Shown here piece by piece: positions 31,251 through 38,862 of a stretch of DNA of 47,833 nt; the stretch's first letter is position 1; every line of letters begins with the position of its first letter. The DNA is from Deltaproteobacteria bacterium (GTDB lineage Bacteria; Myxococcota_A; UBA796; UBA2385). The notes beneath the pieces were generated by a model. That model made no database searches and was not told where the DNA came from. It saw only the letters and a list, made by a program, of their open reading frames with translations. The stretch covers positions 1 to 47,833 of the forward strand of contig JAGYJW010000052.1 of assembly GCA_018401435.1 (NCBI GenBank), in the 5' to 3' direction. The translations under genes were made by a program, and so were the position numbers.

Positions 31251-32555
31251 GTGCACGACCTGACCTACCGCCGCAAACGCTGCTCTGCAGACGATGTGGC
31301 CGCCCAGATCCCCAAGGACGGCTTCATCTACGTCTCGGGGAATGCGGCGACCCCGCAGGCCTTGCTGCGCGCCCTGGCCACCCGCGCGGCCACCCCGATT
31401 GAAGAGATCGAAGACAAGCTGAGGGTGGGCCATGTGCTCCTGCTGGGCGAAGACCCCTTCCCCGACCGGGACGGCGACGGGCCCTTTCGGCACCACGCCT
31501 GGTTTGTGGGGCCGGCTGACCGCGACGCCGTCAACCACGGCAATGCCGACTATGTGCCCGTCCACCTCCACCAGATCCCCCGGGTGATCGAGGCGGGCCC
31601 CCCCATGGACGCGGCCCTGCTGAGCGTGTCTCCACCCGACCGCCATGGCTATATGAGCCTGGGCGTCGAGGTCATGGCGTCGATGGCCGCCGCCCGCCAT
31701 GCCCGCCGCGTGGTGGTGCAGGTCAACGCCGCGATGCCCCGGGTGCACGGCGACTGCTTCATTCATGTGGACCAGGTGGACTGCATCGTCGAGGCCGACG
31801 AGGCCTTGCCCGAGCGGCCATCGGCAGCGGAGAACCCCGTTCACGAGGCCATTGCCGGGCATATCACCAAGCTGGTGCCCGACGGCGCCACCTTGCAGCT
31901 GGGCATCGGTGGGGTGCCCGACGCGGTGCTTCGGCAGCTTCACGGCAGAAGGGACCTGGGCCTGCATTCGGAGATGGTGGGAGACGGGCTGCTGGACGCC
32001 CTCGAAGACGGGGTGGTGACCGGCCGCCGCAAGACCGCGCACCTGGGCAAGGTCATCTTGACCTTCGCCCTGGGAACCCGACGACTCTACGATTTCCTGG
32101 CGGACAATCCGCTGGTTGAGGCCCACCCCTGCAGCTATGTCAACGACCCCACGGTCATCGCGCGCAACGACCGCATGGTGGCCGTGAACCAGGCGCTGCA
32201 GATCGACCTCACCGGGCAGGTCTGCTCGGACTCCCTGGGCACGCGCATCTACTCGGGCGTGGGCGGCCAGGTGGACTTCTTGCGCGGCGCCGCCCTGTCC
32301 CGCGGCGGGGTGCCCATCGTCGCGGTGCCCAGCACCGCCCGCGGCGGGCAGGTCTCCCGCATCGCGCCCCTGCTCACCGAGGGCGCCGGCGTGGTGACCA
32401 CCCGCGCCGATGTGCACTGGGTGGTCACCGAGTTCGGGGCGGTCAACCTCTTTGGACGCTGCCTGCGGGAGCGCGCCGAGGCGCTGATCTCCATCGCCCA
32501 TCCTGAGCACCGCGGCGCCCTGCTGGATGCCGCCCAGGCCCGCCACCTGCTGTGA
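31251..32555 (+). CDS. Acetyl-CoA hydrolase/transferase-family CoA-transferase
   Basis: 434 residues, family I CoA-transferase (4-hydroxybutyrate/acetate/succinyl type). CoA-binding GIGGVP (218-223), the catalytic Glu in GLHSEM (E241), and the YSGVGGQVDFLRGA stretch in the C-terminal half are all present. It moves CoA between acyl-CoAs and carboxylates via a glutamyl-CoA intermediate. GTG start, 13 bases after the preceding stop. It ends the usp-led run; conversion of acetate, butyrate or succinate fits but the substrate cannot be read. Confidence 0.85.
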   Translation: MHDLTYRRKRCSADDVAAQIPKDGFIYVSGNAATPQALLRALATRAATPIEEIEDKLRVGHVLLLGEDPFPDRDGDGPFRHHAWFVGPADRDAVNHGNADYVPVHLHQIPRVIEAGPPMDAALLSVSPPDRHGYMSLGVEVMASMAAARHARRVVVQVNAAMPRVHGDCFIHVDQVDCIVEADEALPERPSAAENPVHEAIAGHITKLVPDGATLQLGIGGVPDAVLRQLHGRRDLGLHSEMVGDGLLDALEDGVVTGRRKTAHLGKVILTFALGTRRLYDFLADNPLVEAHPCSYVNDPTVIARNDRMVAVNQALQIDLTGQVCSDSLGTRIYSGVGGQVDFLRGAALSRGGVPIVAVPSTARGGQVSRIAPLLTEGAGVVTTRADVHWVVTEFGAVNLFGRCLRERAEALISIAHPEHRGALLDAAQARHLL

Positions 32556-32559
32556 AGCC

Positions 32560-32572
32560 GGGGCTCAGCCCC
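32560..32572. terminator. GGGGC-TCA-GCCCC hairpin with the stop codon as its loop
   Basis: The 3-base loop is exactly the minus-strand stop (TCA 32565-32567) of the haem-sensor-like gene, between two convergent genes. Confidence 0.4.
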
Positions 32573-33236
32573 CTGCGGGAGCGGGCGCGGGGAGCGCATA
32601 TTCGGCCCACAGGGCCCCGCGCAGCGCGCCGGTCTCGTAGCCGGTGGCCTGGTCTTCTGGGTAGAGCTCCGCGATCCGGGCGGCCACCTCGGGGGCGATG
32701 CCCTCCTTGGCGCCATGGCAGGTGAGGCACTGGGGCTCCATCGCGATGGGAATGAGCACCCGCGCGACCTTTCCGCCCTCCAGGTCCTCGATGGCTTCGA
32801 TGCCGGTGACCCCTTCGGCCGGACGCTCGCCCTGCTCGGTGAGCCAGCTGCGCACCCAGTCGGGGGCCTCGGCATTCCGGGGGTTGCGCAGCCGCAAGCT
32901 GGACCGCCCCACCCGAACGCCGGTGCCCTCCAGCACCGCGTCGCCCACGCCGGGGGCCTGGGTGTTGCAGGCGGTGACGGCCGCGACGGGGCCGCCCGCG
33001 GCCATCGCGGCGCCAGGCGGCCCTTGAGGCCCCGCCCGGTGTCCTGGGCCGCGGCGGGTGTGGGCCAGAGCGGCCTCGGGCTGATCGGGCCGCGGACGTG
33101 CCTGTTCGCGCGCCTTCTGGCCGGCCTCGGCCTCGGTGGGGGGCAGCTCGTCAAAGTCGCGCGGCGGCTTGGGATCGCTGGCGCAGGCCGACAGCAACAG
33201 GATGGCGAGCAGGGGGCGCAGGGTGGTGGGGCGCAT
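32565..33236 (-). CDS. Tll0287-like (DUF3365) exported haem protein, frame breaks
   Basis: About 223 residues if repaired. Lipoprotein signal (LLLSAC, Cys18). The DUF3365/Tll0287-like features are present: VTACNTQAP, VGRSSLRLRNPRNA, PIAMEPQCLTCHG with a CxxCH haem motif, and a YPEDQATGY...RGALW end. The stretch between about 33000 and 33070 reads better in another frame (QDTGRGLKGRLA), then the original frame resumes at AAMAAGGPVAAV, so two compensating indels are likely. ATG 33236 has GGAGG upstream. This family includes haem-based redox/oxygen sensors. It is the third gene of the TerB-like operon. Confidence 0.6.
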   Translation of the reverse strand: MRPTTLRPLLAILLLSACASDPKPPRDFDELPPTEAEAGQKAREQARPRPDQPEAALAHTRRGPGHRAGPQGPPGAAMAAGGPVAAVTACNTQAPGVGDAVLEGTGVRVGRSSLRLRNPRNAEAPDWVRSWLTEQGERPAEGVTGIEAIEDLEGGKVARVLIPIAMEPQCLTCHGAKEGIAPEVAARIAELYPEDQATGYETGALRGALWAEYALPAPAPAGG

Positions 33237-33259
33237 GGGCCCTCCTCGGCAGCAGCCGT

Positions 33260-33733
33260 TCACAGGACCGCCGACGCCGGGCCACAGAGGACCTCGGTGC
33301 GGCGATCCTTGATTTCGAAGGTGGATTCGTCCACAAGCACCCAGCTGGAGCGCATGCGGCAGGTGGCGTCGCCGCGGCTGCGGCCGAGCTGGTTGCCATC
33401 CAGCCCATCGGCTGCCATGCCGTCCACCGAGGCCCAGCCGTTGAAGGCGCCCGCCAGGGCGACGTCCACATCGACGTTTCGGCGCAGCTCCCCGCGGCTC
33501 TCGACCTGGCAGGTGCCCGCGCCGGGCTGGGTCTCGACCGGAGAGATGCGGTAGCTGGCCTTGAGGGCGACCGCAGCGAGCTGGCAGCCCGCCAAGGCGT
33601 CGGCCGACGGCGCCGTCGCCCCTTTCGTGGGGGAGGGCCCATCGGACCCGACGGGCGGCGCATCCTCGGACCCGCCCCCACCGCAAGCCAGAATCAACGC
33701 CGAAAATACAAGAATCGAGAGGCCGCGGCCCAT
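33260..33733 (-). CDS. Lipoprotein of unknown function in the TerB-like operon
   Basis: 157 residues, signal peptide and lipobox LILAC (Cys17). The mature part is beta-rich with four cysteines (such as AGCQL, GTCQVE, TCRM, LCGP) that could form two disulfides. Start lies 4 bases after the TerB-like stop and the stop lies 23 bases before the haem-sensor gene. No family recognised. Confidence 0.6.
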   Translation of the reverse strand: MGRGLSILVFSALILACGGGGSEDAPPVGSDGPSPTKGATAPSADALAGCQLAAVALKASYRISPVETQPGAGTCQVESRGELRRNVDVDVALAGAFNGWASVDGMAADGLDGNQLGRSRGDATCRMRSSWVLVDESTFEIKDRRTEVLCGPASAVL

Positions 33734-33737
33734 GGCC

Positions 33738-34205
33738 TCAGCCGACCTCTGCGGCGTTGGCCGCCAGCGCGGCCTCGATCATGGCGTCGGACAGGCCCAT
33801 CTGCCGCCCGATGCCGGCAACCTCCTCCTTCCAGATGCGCACCCCGGCGAAGCGGGACAGCAAGCTGGAGGCCACATCCACGAAGACGGCGGACAAGGCG
33901 GGGGCGTCCACGCCCAGGGCGCTGGCATAGCGTTGAATCACGGCGCGTTCGGGATCAGACACCTTGCCGTCGGCAAAGGCCACCAGGACGAGGCTCTTGA
34001 GCAGGGCCTCTCTCTGGGCGGGGCTCTGGATGCTGCCGAGGTCCACGGTGTCGGGACCCTCGGGCAGGTCGGCGCTGAAGGCGGCGATCAGCGCGTCCTC
34101 TTTGGGATGGGGCCCATCGGCGCGGGCGACCTCGCGCATGGCAGCCGCGATGGTGTGGGCTGCCGCCGCGTCGATATCGGGCTCGCCCTGCATGATCTCC
34201 CGCAT
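33738..34205 (-). CDS. TerB-like helical protein
   Basis: 155 residues, all-helical, with the TerB-like core: LLKSLVLVAFADGKVSDPERAVIQRYASALGV (about 90-120) and DGPHPKEDALIAAF earlier; the pattern of acidic residues matches a metal-binding bundle in TerB. ATG 34205 has GAGGAG 6 bases upstream. First of a three-gene operon with two exported proteins. TerB-like proteins are linked to stress and metal or tellurite responses. Confidence 0.7.
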   Translation of the reverse strand: MREIMQGEPDIDAAAAHTIAAAMREVARADGPHPKEDALIAAFSADLPEGPDTVDLGSIQSPAQREALLKSLVLVAFADGKVSDPERAVIQRYASALGVDAPALSAVFVDVASSLLSRFAGVRIWKEEVAGIGRQMGLSDAMIEAALAANAAEVG

Positions 34206-34269
34206 TCGATGCTCCTCGTTGGGGGTGCTGGCCACCCCCTGCCTATCCGCACCGGCTACCCTCTGCGAC

Positions 34270-36366
34270 ATGGGATGCTGGCTCTTGATCCTGCTGTGGA
34301 CCCTGGGCCTCGCGCGGGCCGACCTGGTGGAGGTGCAGGCCGGCACCCTGGCCGCGGTGGGCGATGAGCTGGGCGGCGCTGAGGTCGAGCGCATCCAGCA
34401 GCACCCGGAATTCGAGCGCCTGGCCCTGCGCCTGCCCGATGGGGGGCTGCTTCTGGTCGAGATCACCGCCCAGCGCGGCGACGCCAGCGGGGCCTGCGCC
34501 CACCATGGCCGCATCGTGCAGCCGCGGTGGGAGCTGCTGGACCCCGAGCGCGCCGAGAAGGACCAGCCCGAAGCCGTTCTCGCCCTCTGTTCGCGCCTGG
34601 AGGACCGGGGCGCCGACTGGCCGGCACCCGCGCCCCGCGCCGACCCGCAGCCGACCCAACCCAGCCCCGATCCCCGCCCGGCGCGGCACATCGACGCGGT
34701 CCACGAGGTCGGCGGCCCGCGCCCCCTGCAGGCCGTTCTGCTGGGCCTGCTGGCCACCCTCATCGCCACCCTCCTGGGCCCCCTGCGGCGCGCCTGGCGC
34801 AGCCGGCCGGCCCACTGCATCGCCGATCTCGGGGCCGTCGCAGGCTTGTCGCTCCTGGCCCGCCTGGTGGCCTCCCCGCGCGTCCTCTTCTTGGGCCCGG
34901 ACGCCGGCTATGAGCGCCTGGTGCTGGCCTGGGGGAGAGGCTCCGCCCACCCGCTCTATGGCGATGGTTACGCCAGCCTGATGGCGGGCCCGGTCGCCCT
35001 CTTCGGCCCGCGACCCGAGGTGGTCTTCTGGACCGATCTCGGCCTGGCGGTCCTGGCGCCGCCGCTGCTCTGGGCCACCGCCCGCATGCTGCCGGGCATC
35101 GGCCGCTGGGGGGCCCTGGTGGCCGGCGTGGCCCTCGCCCTCAACCAAGGCCACCTCTGGCTTTCCGGCACCGAGGTCATGCACGTCTCCCTGCTGAGCC
35201 TGCAGCTGCTGGCGGCGGCCGCGGCGGTGGGCTTTGGCCGGAGCGCAGCGCCGTCCCTGGCCCTGCTATCAGCCTTGGCGGCAGGTTTTGCGGCCCATAT
35301 CCGCCCCGAGGGCCTCAGCTTCCTGCCCATCCCCCCGCTGCTGGCCCTGGCGGCGGCAGCGCCGGGCACCTGGCGCCAACCCAAGCCGCTGCTGGGCGCC
35401 GCCCTGGGCCTGGCTTGCCTGGGCGCCTTGGGCCTGACCCGCATCGCAGCCTTGCCGCCGATGAAGCTGTCGGGGGGACCGGTCAGACCCGCTGCGATGC
35501 TGCAACCGGACTTCATCCGGGAGGTGCTGAGTCCGGGCTGGGGGGCCACCGAAGGCGCCTGGGCTTCCGTGCAGCTCTTCGTACAGGGCGACCACACGCC
35601 CCTGATGCTGCCCGTCCTGGCGGCCCTTGGCATCGCCGCAGGGCTGGGTCGGGGGCCCCGCCTGAGCCTGCTGGCCCTGCTGGCCTGGTGGGCCTGTACG
35701 GGCCTGCTGGTCTTCACCAAGAGCTGGCCCCTGGCCGACGGCCTGCGCCTTCAGCTGCCCAGCCTGGCAGCGGCCCTGCTGCTCGCCGGCCTCGGGGCCG
35801 AGCTGCTGCTGGCGACCCCCCTTCACCGGTGGTTGAATTCTCGGGCACCCGCGCTGCTGATGGGCGCCCTGACCGTCGGCAGCCTGCCCCGTCTGCTGCC
35901 CCTCGCAGCGCCTTGGGCCAGCCACGCCGAGTTCGCCTGGATGGTGCAGAGCACCCCCAACGTGCCCGACGGCGCCCTGGTGCTCATCGCCGACGACGGC
36001 GCACACACCGACAAGGTGGCCCAGGTCATCCAGACGCTGGGGCGCGACCAGAAGCTACGCGCCATGGGCATGACCGCCTATCTGGATCAACCGGAGCCCG
36101 CCTCGCCCCTGCTGGCCTGGCAGGGCGTGCTCTGCGCCGAGCCCTTTGGCGCCGGCAGCTACCCGGGGCGCCCATCCACCGGGCGGCGCCCCTGCCGGGA
36201 GCTGGCCGAGCGCTGCACCCTGAAGCCCGCCTGGGTGACCCGCGCGCCCGGCCGTGGCGACGCCGACCTGCAGCTGCCCGAAGATGGGCTTGACGTGGGC
36301 TATTATAGCGTTTCAGAGTGCCGTTCCGGAGGGGGGCAGGGCGCGCAGGAGCCCCCAGCACATTAG
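34270..36366 (+). CDS. GT-C-like integral membrane protein with a periplasmic N-terminal domain
   Basis: 698 residues. Short N-terminal signal (LLILLWTLGLARAD), then a soluble beta domain of about 125 residues (to about 150), then roughly 12 transmembrane helices. The luminal loop after helix two (GPDAGYERLVLAW, HPLYGDGYASLM) and the EVMHV and HIRPEG loops resemble GT-C/PMT-type glycosyltransferases, in which an acidic residue in the first loop is catalytic. A small beta domain ends the chain. It probably transfers sugar in the periplasm. The C-terminal sequence is Gly/Arg-rich. Confidence 0.6.
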   Translation: MGCWLLILLWTLGLARADLVEVQAGTLAAVGDELGGAEVERIQQHPEFERLALRLPDGGLLLVEITAQRGDASGACAHHGRIVQPRWELLDPERAEKDQPEAVLALCSRLEDRGADWPAPAPRADPQPTQPSPDPRPARHIDAVHEVGGPRPLQAVLLGLLATLIATLLGPLRRAWRSRPAHCIADLGAVAGLSLLARLVASPRVLFLGPDAGYERLVLAWGRGSAHPLYGDGYASLMAGPVALFGPRPEVVFWTDLGLAVLAPPLLWATARMLPGIGRWGALVAGVALALNQGHLWLSGTEVMHVSLLSLQLLAAAAAVGFGRSAAPSLALLSALAAGFAAHIRPEGLSFLPIPPLLALAAAAPGTWRQPKPLLGAALGLACLGALGLTRIAALPPMKLSGGPVRPAAMLQPDFIREVLSPGWGATEGAWASVQLFVQGDHTPLMLPVLAALGIAAGLGRGPRLSLLALLAWWACTGLLVFTKSWPLADGLRLQLPSLAAALLLAGLGAELLLATPLHRWLNSRAPALLMGALTVGSLPRLLPLAAPWASHAEFAWMVQSTPNVPDGALVLIADDGAHTDKVAQVIQTLGRDQKLRAMGMTAYLDQPEPASPLLAWQGVLCAEPFGAGSYPGRPSTGRRPCRELAERCTLKPAWVTRAPGRGDADLQLPEDGLDVGYYSVSECRSGGGQGAQEPPAH

Positions 36367-36395
36367 GAGCCGAAGCCCGCCTCCCAGGAGCCCTC

Positions 36396-37235
36396 GTGCA
36401 GGTGGACGACGTCAACCTCCTCGCCTGCCCCGAGTCCCACACCCCCCTGGTGTGGTCGGGAACCAACCTCGAAGGCACGCTGCAAGATGGCGTGCTGGTC
36501 TGCGCCGCCACCGGGGTGGCCTGGTCGGTGACCGACGGCTGGCCGCGGCTGGTGCGCGATCTCCACCTGGATCCCCGTCGCGCCCGCCTGCTGCGCCTGC
36601 ACGACCAGGCGCCGCGCCTGCACGACCCGCTCCTGCGCCTGGCCTTGCCTCTGCTGGGCGCCACCCCCGAAGGCCGCATGCGCTTTCGCGCGGTGGAGCT
36701 GCTCGAGACCGACCGCCTGGCGCCTGGCGACGCGCCGGTCCGGCTGCTCCAGGTCGGTGTGGTGGCGGCCACGGACTGGCCACTTTGGCCCGCCGCTTGC
36801 CGCCCTCCTTGCCCGCAGAGCTGTGGGGGGTGGATGTGAGCGTCGGCATGCTGAAAGAGGCCCAGGACGCCTTGCAGCGCAGCCCCGAGCCCCTGCTGCG
36901 CCAGGCCCGGCTGCTGCTGGCCGACCCCGGCGGCCTGCCCTTCCGCTCCGACAGCTTCGACCGGGTGCTGCACCTGGGCGGGCTGGCCGGCTTCGCCTCC
37001 CCCGGCGGCGCCTTGCGGGAGCTGGCCCGGGTGGCCCGCTCCGGCGCCCGCGTGGTGGTGGTCGAGGCCAGCCCGGGCCCGAAGCGCCCCCCACCTGCTG
37101 GCCCGCCTGGCCCGGCGCCTGCTGCCCCCGCTGCCCGACGCCGACCTCAAGGAGCTGGTGCCCGCTGGCGCCAAAGACGTGCACACCGAGCGCCTGGACC
37201 CCGTCTTCGTCGCCCTGAGCTTCCGCGCCCCCTGA
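36396..37235 (+). CDS. Trm112-like domain fused to a class I methyltransferase, frame breaks
   Basis: About 279 residues if repaired. GTG 36396 follows CCAGGAG by 5 bases. N-terminus resembles Trm112/UPF0434: LLACPESHTPL...GVLVCAATGVAWSVTDGWPRLV, with two of the four usual cysteines. The methyltransferase domain follows; its SAM-binding loop appears only after a one-base shift near 36765 (VGGGHGLATLARRL), and a second shift near 37090 in a C-run gives LLARLARRLLPPL and the end FVALSFRAP. Both breaks look like assembly indels. Substrate unknown; Trm112 domains usually activate methyltransferases. Confidence 0.55.
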
Positions 37236-37236
37236 T

Positions 37237-37252
37237 CGCCGGTCAGCCGGCG
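37237..37252. terminator. CGCCGG-TCAG-CCGGCG hairpin at convergent ends
   Basis: A 6-base stem. The loop TCAG contains the stop codon of the STAS-like gene (TCA 37243-37245). Confidence 0.4.
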
Positions 37253-37578
37253 GTGGTGCCCTCCTCTACCCGCGGCCTCAGCAGGCGCAGGCGTGGGCCC
37301 AGGTCCCCCACCTTGTAGAGGGTGTGGGCGAGCATTTGCGGTGCCTCGACCACCGTTAGCCGCCCCCAGCGCGCCAGCAGCCCGCGGATCAGGTTGACCG
37401 CTTCGACCACCGCGGGGCCATCATCCAGGTCAAGCTCGCCGAGATCGAGCACGTCGCCTTCATCTTCATCGACCATGGCCAGCAGGTCCCGCCGCCAGGC
37501 CTCGGCCGATGGCGCCGTGACGGTGCCCTGCAGGTGCAGGACCCGGCCCACCCAGCGGTGGCCGGTGGGGTCCGTCAT
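37243..37578 (-). CDS. STAS-like small protein
   Basis: 111 residues. Reads as a STAS-like fold: GRVLHLQGTVTAPSAEAWRRDLLAMV, DVLDLGELDLDDGPAVVEAVNLI, and a LTVVEAPQML strand-helix. No clear phosphorylatable Ser in the usual position. ATG overlaps the methyltransferase stop (ATGA), so the two are coupled. Such proteins often take part in anti-anti-sigma switches. No partner anti-sigma factor is in view. Confidence 0.5.
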   Translation of the reverse strand: MTDPTGHRWVGRVLHLQGTVTAPSAEAWRRDLLAMVDEDEGDVLDLGELDLDDGPAVVEAVNLIRGLLARWGRLTVVEAPQMLAHTLYKVGDLGPRLRLLRPRVEEGTTAG

Positions 37579-38257
37579 GGCTGGCCCCACAGGGCGAGGT
37601 GGCGGCTGCCCACCGGCGCCACCCGCAGGTGGCCCAGGCCATCGGCCCGCAGCATCGCCACCAGCTCGTCCGGCCGAAGGGCCGCGCACAAGGAGTGGAA
37701 GAAGTCCGCCTGCAGAATCGGGGGCGCATCCCCCGCCACCGAGGCCACCAGCGCCCGCGCGGCTGCTTCGTCGTCGGGGCGCCGCAGGTCCAGCACGACC
37801 AGGCCCCCCCCGGGGCGCAGCAAGCGGCGGGCGCTCTGCCAGAGCACCCGGGGCTCGGGCAGGTGGTGCAGCATGGAGCTGCTGAGCACGAGGTCGAAGG
37901 GGCCCTGCAGCGGCGAATCGGGCGCGTCCAGCAGGTCGGGGAGCCGGCCGCAGATCACCGGATGCGGGCCTCCAGACCGGCGGCCGCCACGCCGGCGCGG
38001 GCCCGCGCTGCCATCTCTTCGGCCCCATCGACCGCTTCGAAGCTCCAGCGCGGAAAGGCGCGGGCCAGGGCCAGGGTCTGGCCGCCGGGACCGCAGCCCA
38101 GATCGGCCACCCGGGCGGGGGCGTCGGCCGCGGCCTCTCCCACGGCAAGCCGGATCCGCGCGATGAAGAGCGCGTCGGCGTCGCTGAAGTCTGCGGCCTC
38201 ATAGGCCAGCGCCTGGACGGCGTCCTCCATCAGCTCGGGCTCGAGAACGCGTTCCAA
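37575..38257 (-). CDS. Class I SAM-dependent methyltransferase, one frame break
   Basis: About 227 residues. TTG 38257 has GGAGGT 3 bases upstream. Motif I is VADLGCGPGGQTLALA, the acidic loop is FEAVDGAEEM, and SSSMLHHLPEP plus LLRPGGGLVVLDL follow. The frame breaks at 37958: GLEARIR is followed by a TGA, while the next base gives VICGRLPDLL, the expected continuation; one missing G explains it. The full set is typical of UbiE/small-molecule methyltransferases. Its stop overlaps the STAS-like ATG. Substrate unknown. Confidence 0.7.
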
Positions 38258-38379
38258 GGAACCTCCAACGCCGGCTATGGGCGAGAAAACCGAAGACGGG
38301 GTCAAGGGCTCCCGCCTTCTATCCGTAAGCCCGGGATGACGGGCCGATGCGGTCCCAACCCTCGGAGTCTACCTTGGCC

Positions 38380-38838
38380 ATGAACATCTCGGCGGTCGCC
38401 GGCACGTTGCCCATCCAAGCGGTCGCCACGTCGGGCCGCGTCTCGGCCCCTGGCACCCAGACGCCCTCCACCGCGCCCACCCGGCCCACCAGTGGCGCCA
38501 CCCAGGACGTCGATCGCATCTTCCGGCTGGCCCACGACCTCACCCAGCAGCTCAACGCCTTGCAAGACAACGCCGAGGCCCTGCGGGTGGAGGGCAAGGA
38601 GGGCGTGGATCAGCAGCCCACCGAGCAGGCCATCCAGAAGATGCAGGCCCAGGTCGAGGGCAACCAGGAGACCATCGAGAGCTTCAAGCAGCACGGCAAG
38701 GAGCTGCACGCCCAGCTTCAGCGCGTGGTCAACGAAGCCGGCAGCCCCAAGGCGGCCTCCCAAGCCCTGCAAGCCTTCACCGAGCGCCTGATCGCCGACC
38801 ACGGACCCACCGGCCACCTGGTCAACACCTACGCCTGA
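38380..38838 (+). CDS. Helical coiled-coil protein
   Basis: 152 residues from ATG 38380 (no close Shine-Dalgarno; an in-frame ATG at 38347 adds 11 residues). A Thr/Ser/Pro-rich first 45 residues lead to a long amphipathic helix (about 45-140) with DLTQQLNALQDNAEALRVEG and IQKMQAQVEGNQETIES heptad patterns, so a coiled coil. No signal peptide or motif. It may be a structural or partner protein. Confidence 0.5.
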   Translation: MNISAVAGTLPIQAVATSGRVSAPGTQTPSTAPTRPTSGATQDVDRIFRLAHDLTQQLNALQDNAEALRVEGKEGVDQQPTEQAIQKMQAQVEGNQETIESFKQHGKELHAQLQRVVNEAGSPKAASQALQAFTERLIADHGPTGHLVNTYA

Positions 38839-38862
38839 AGTGCGCCCCTGTGCGCCTTCAGG
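38834..38862. terminator. Bidirectional hairpin containing both convergent stop codons
   Basis: CCTGAAG-T-GCGC-CCCTGT-GCGC-CTTCAGG, 7 plus 4 base pairs around one bulge. The plus-strand stop TGA (38836-38838) lies in the left arm and the minus-strand stop (TCA 38858-38860) in the right arm. Confidence 0.55.
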
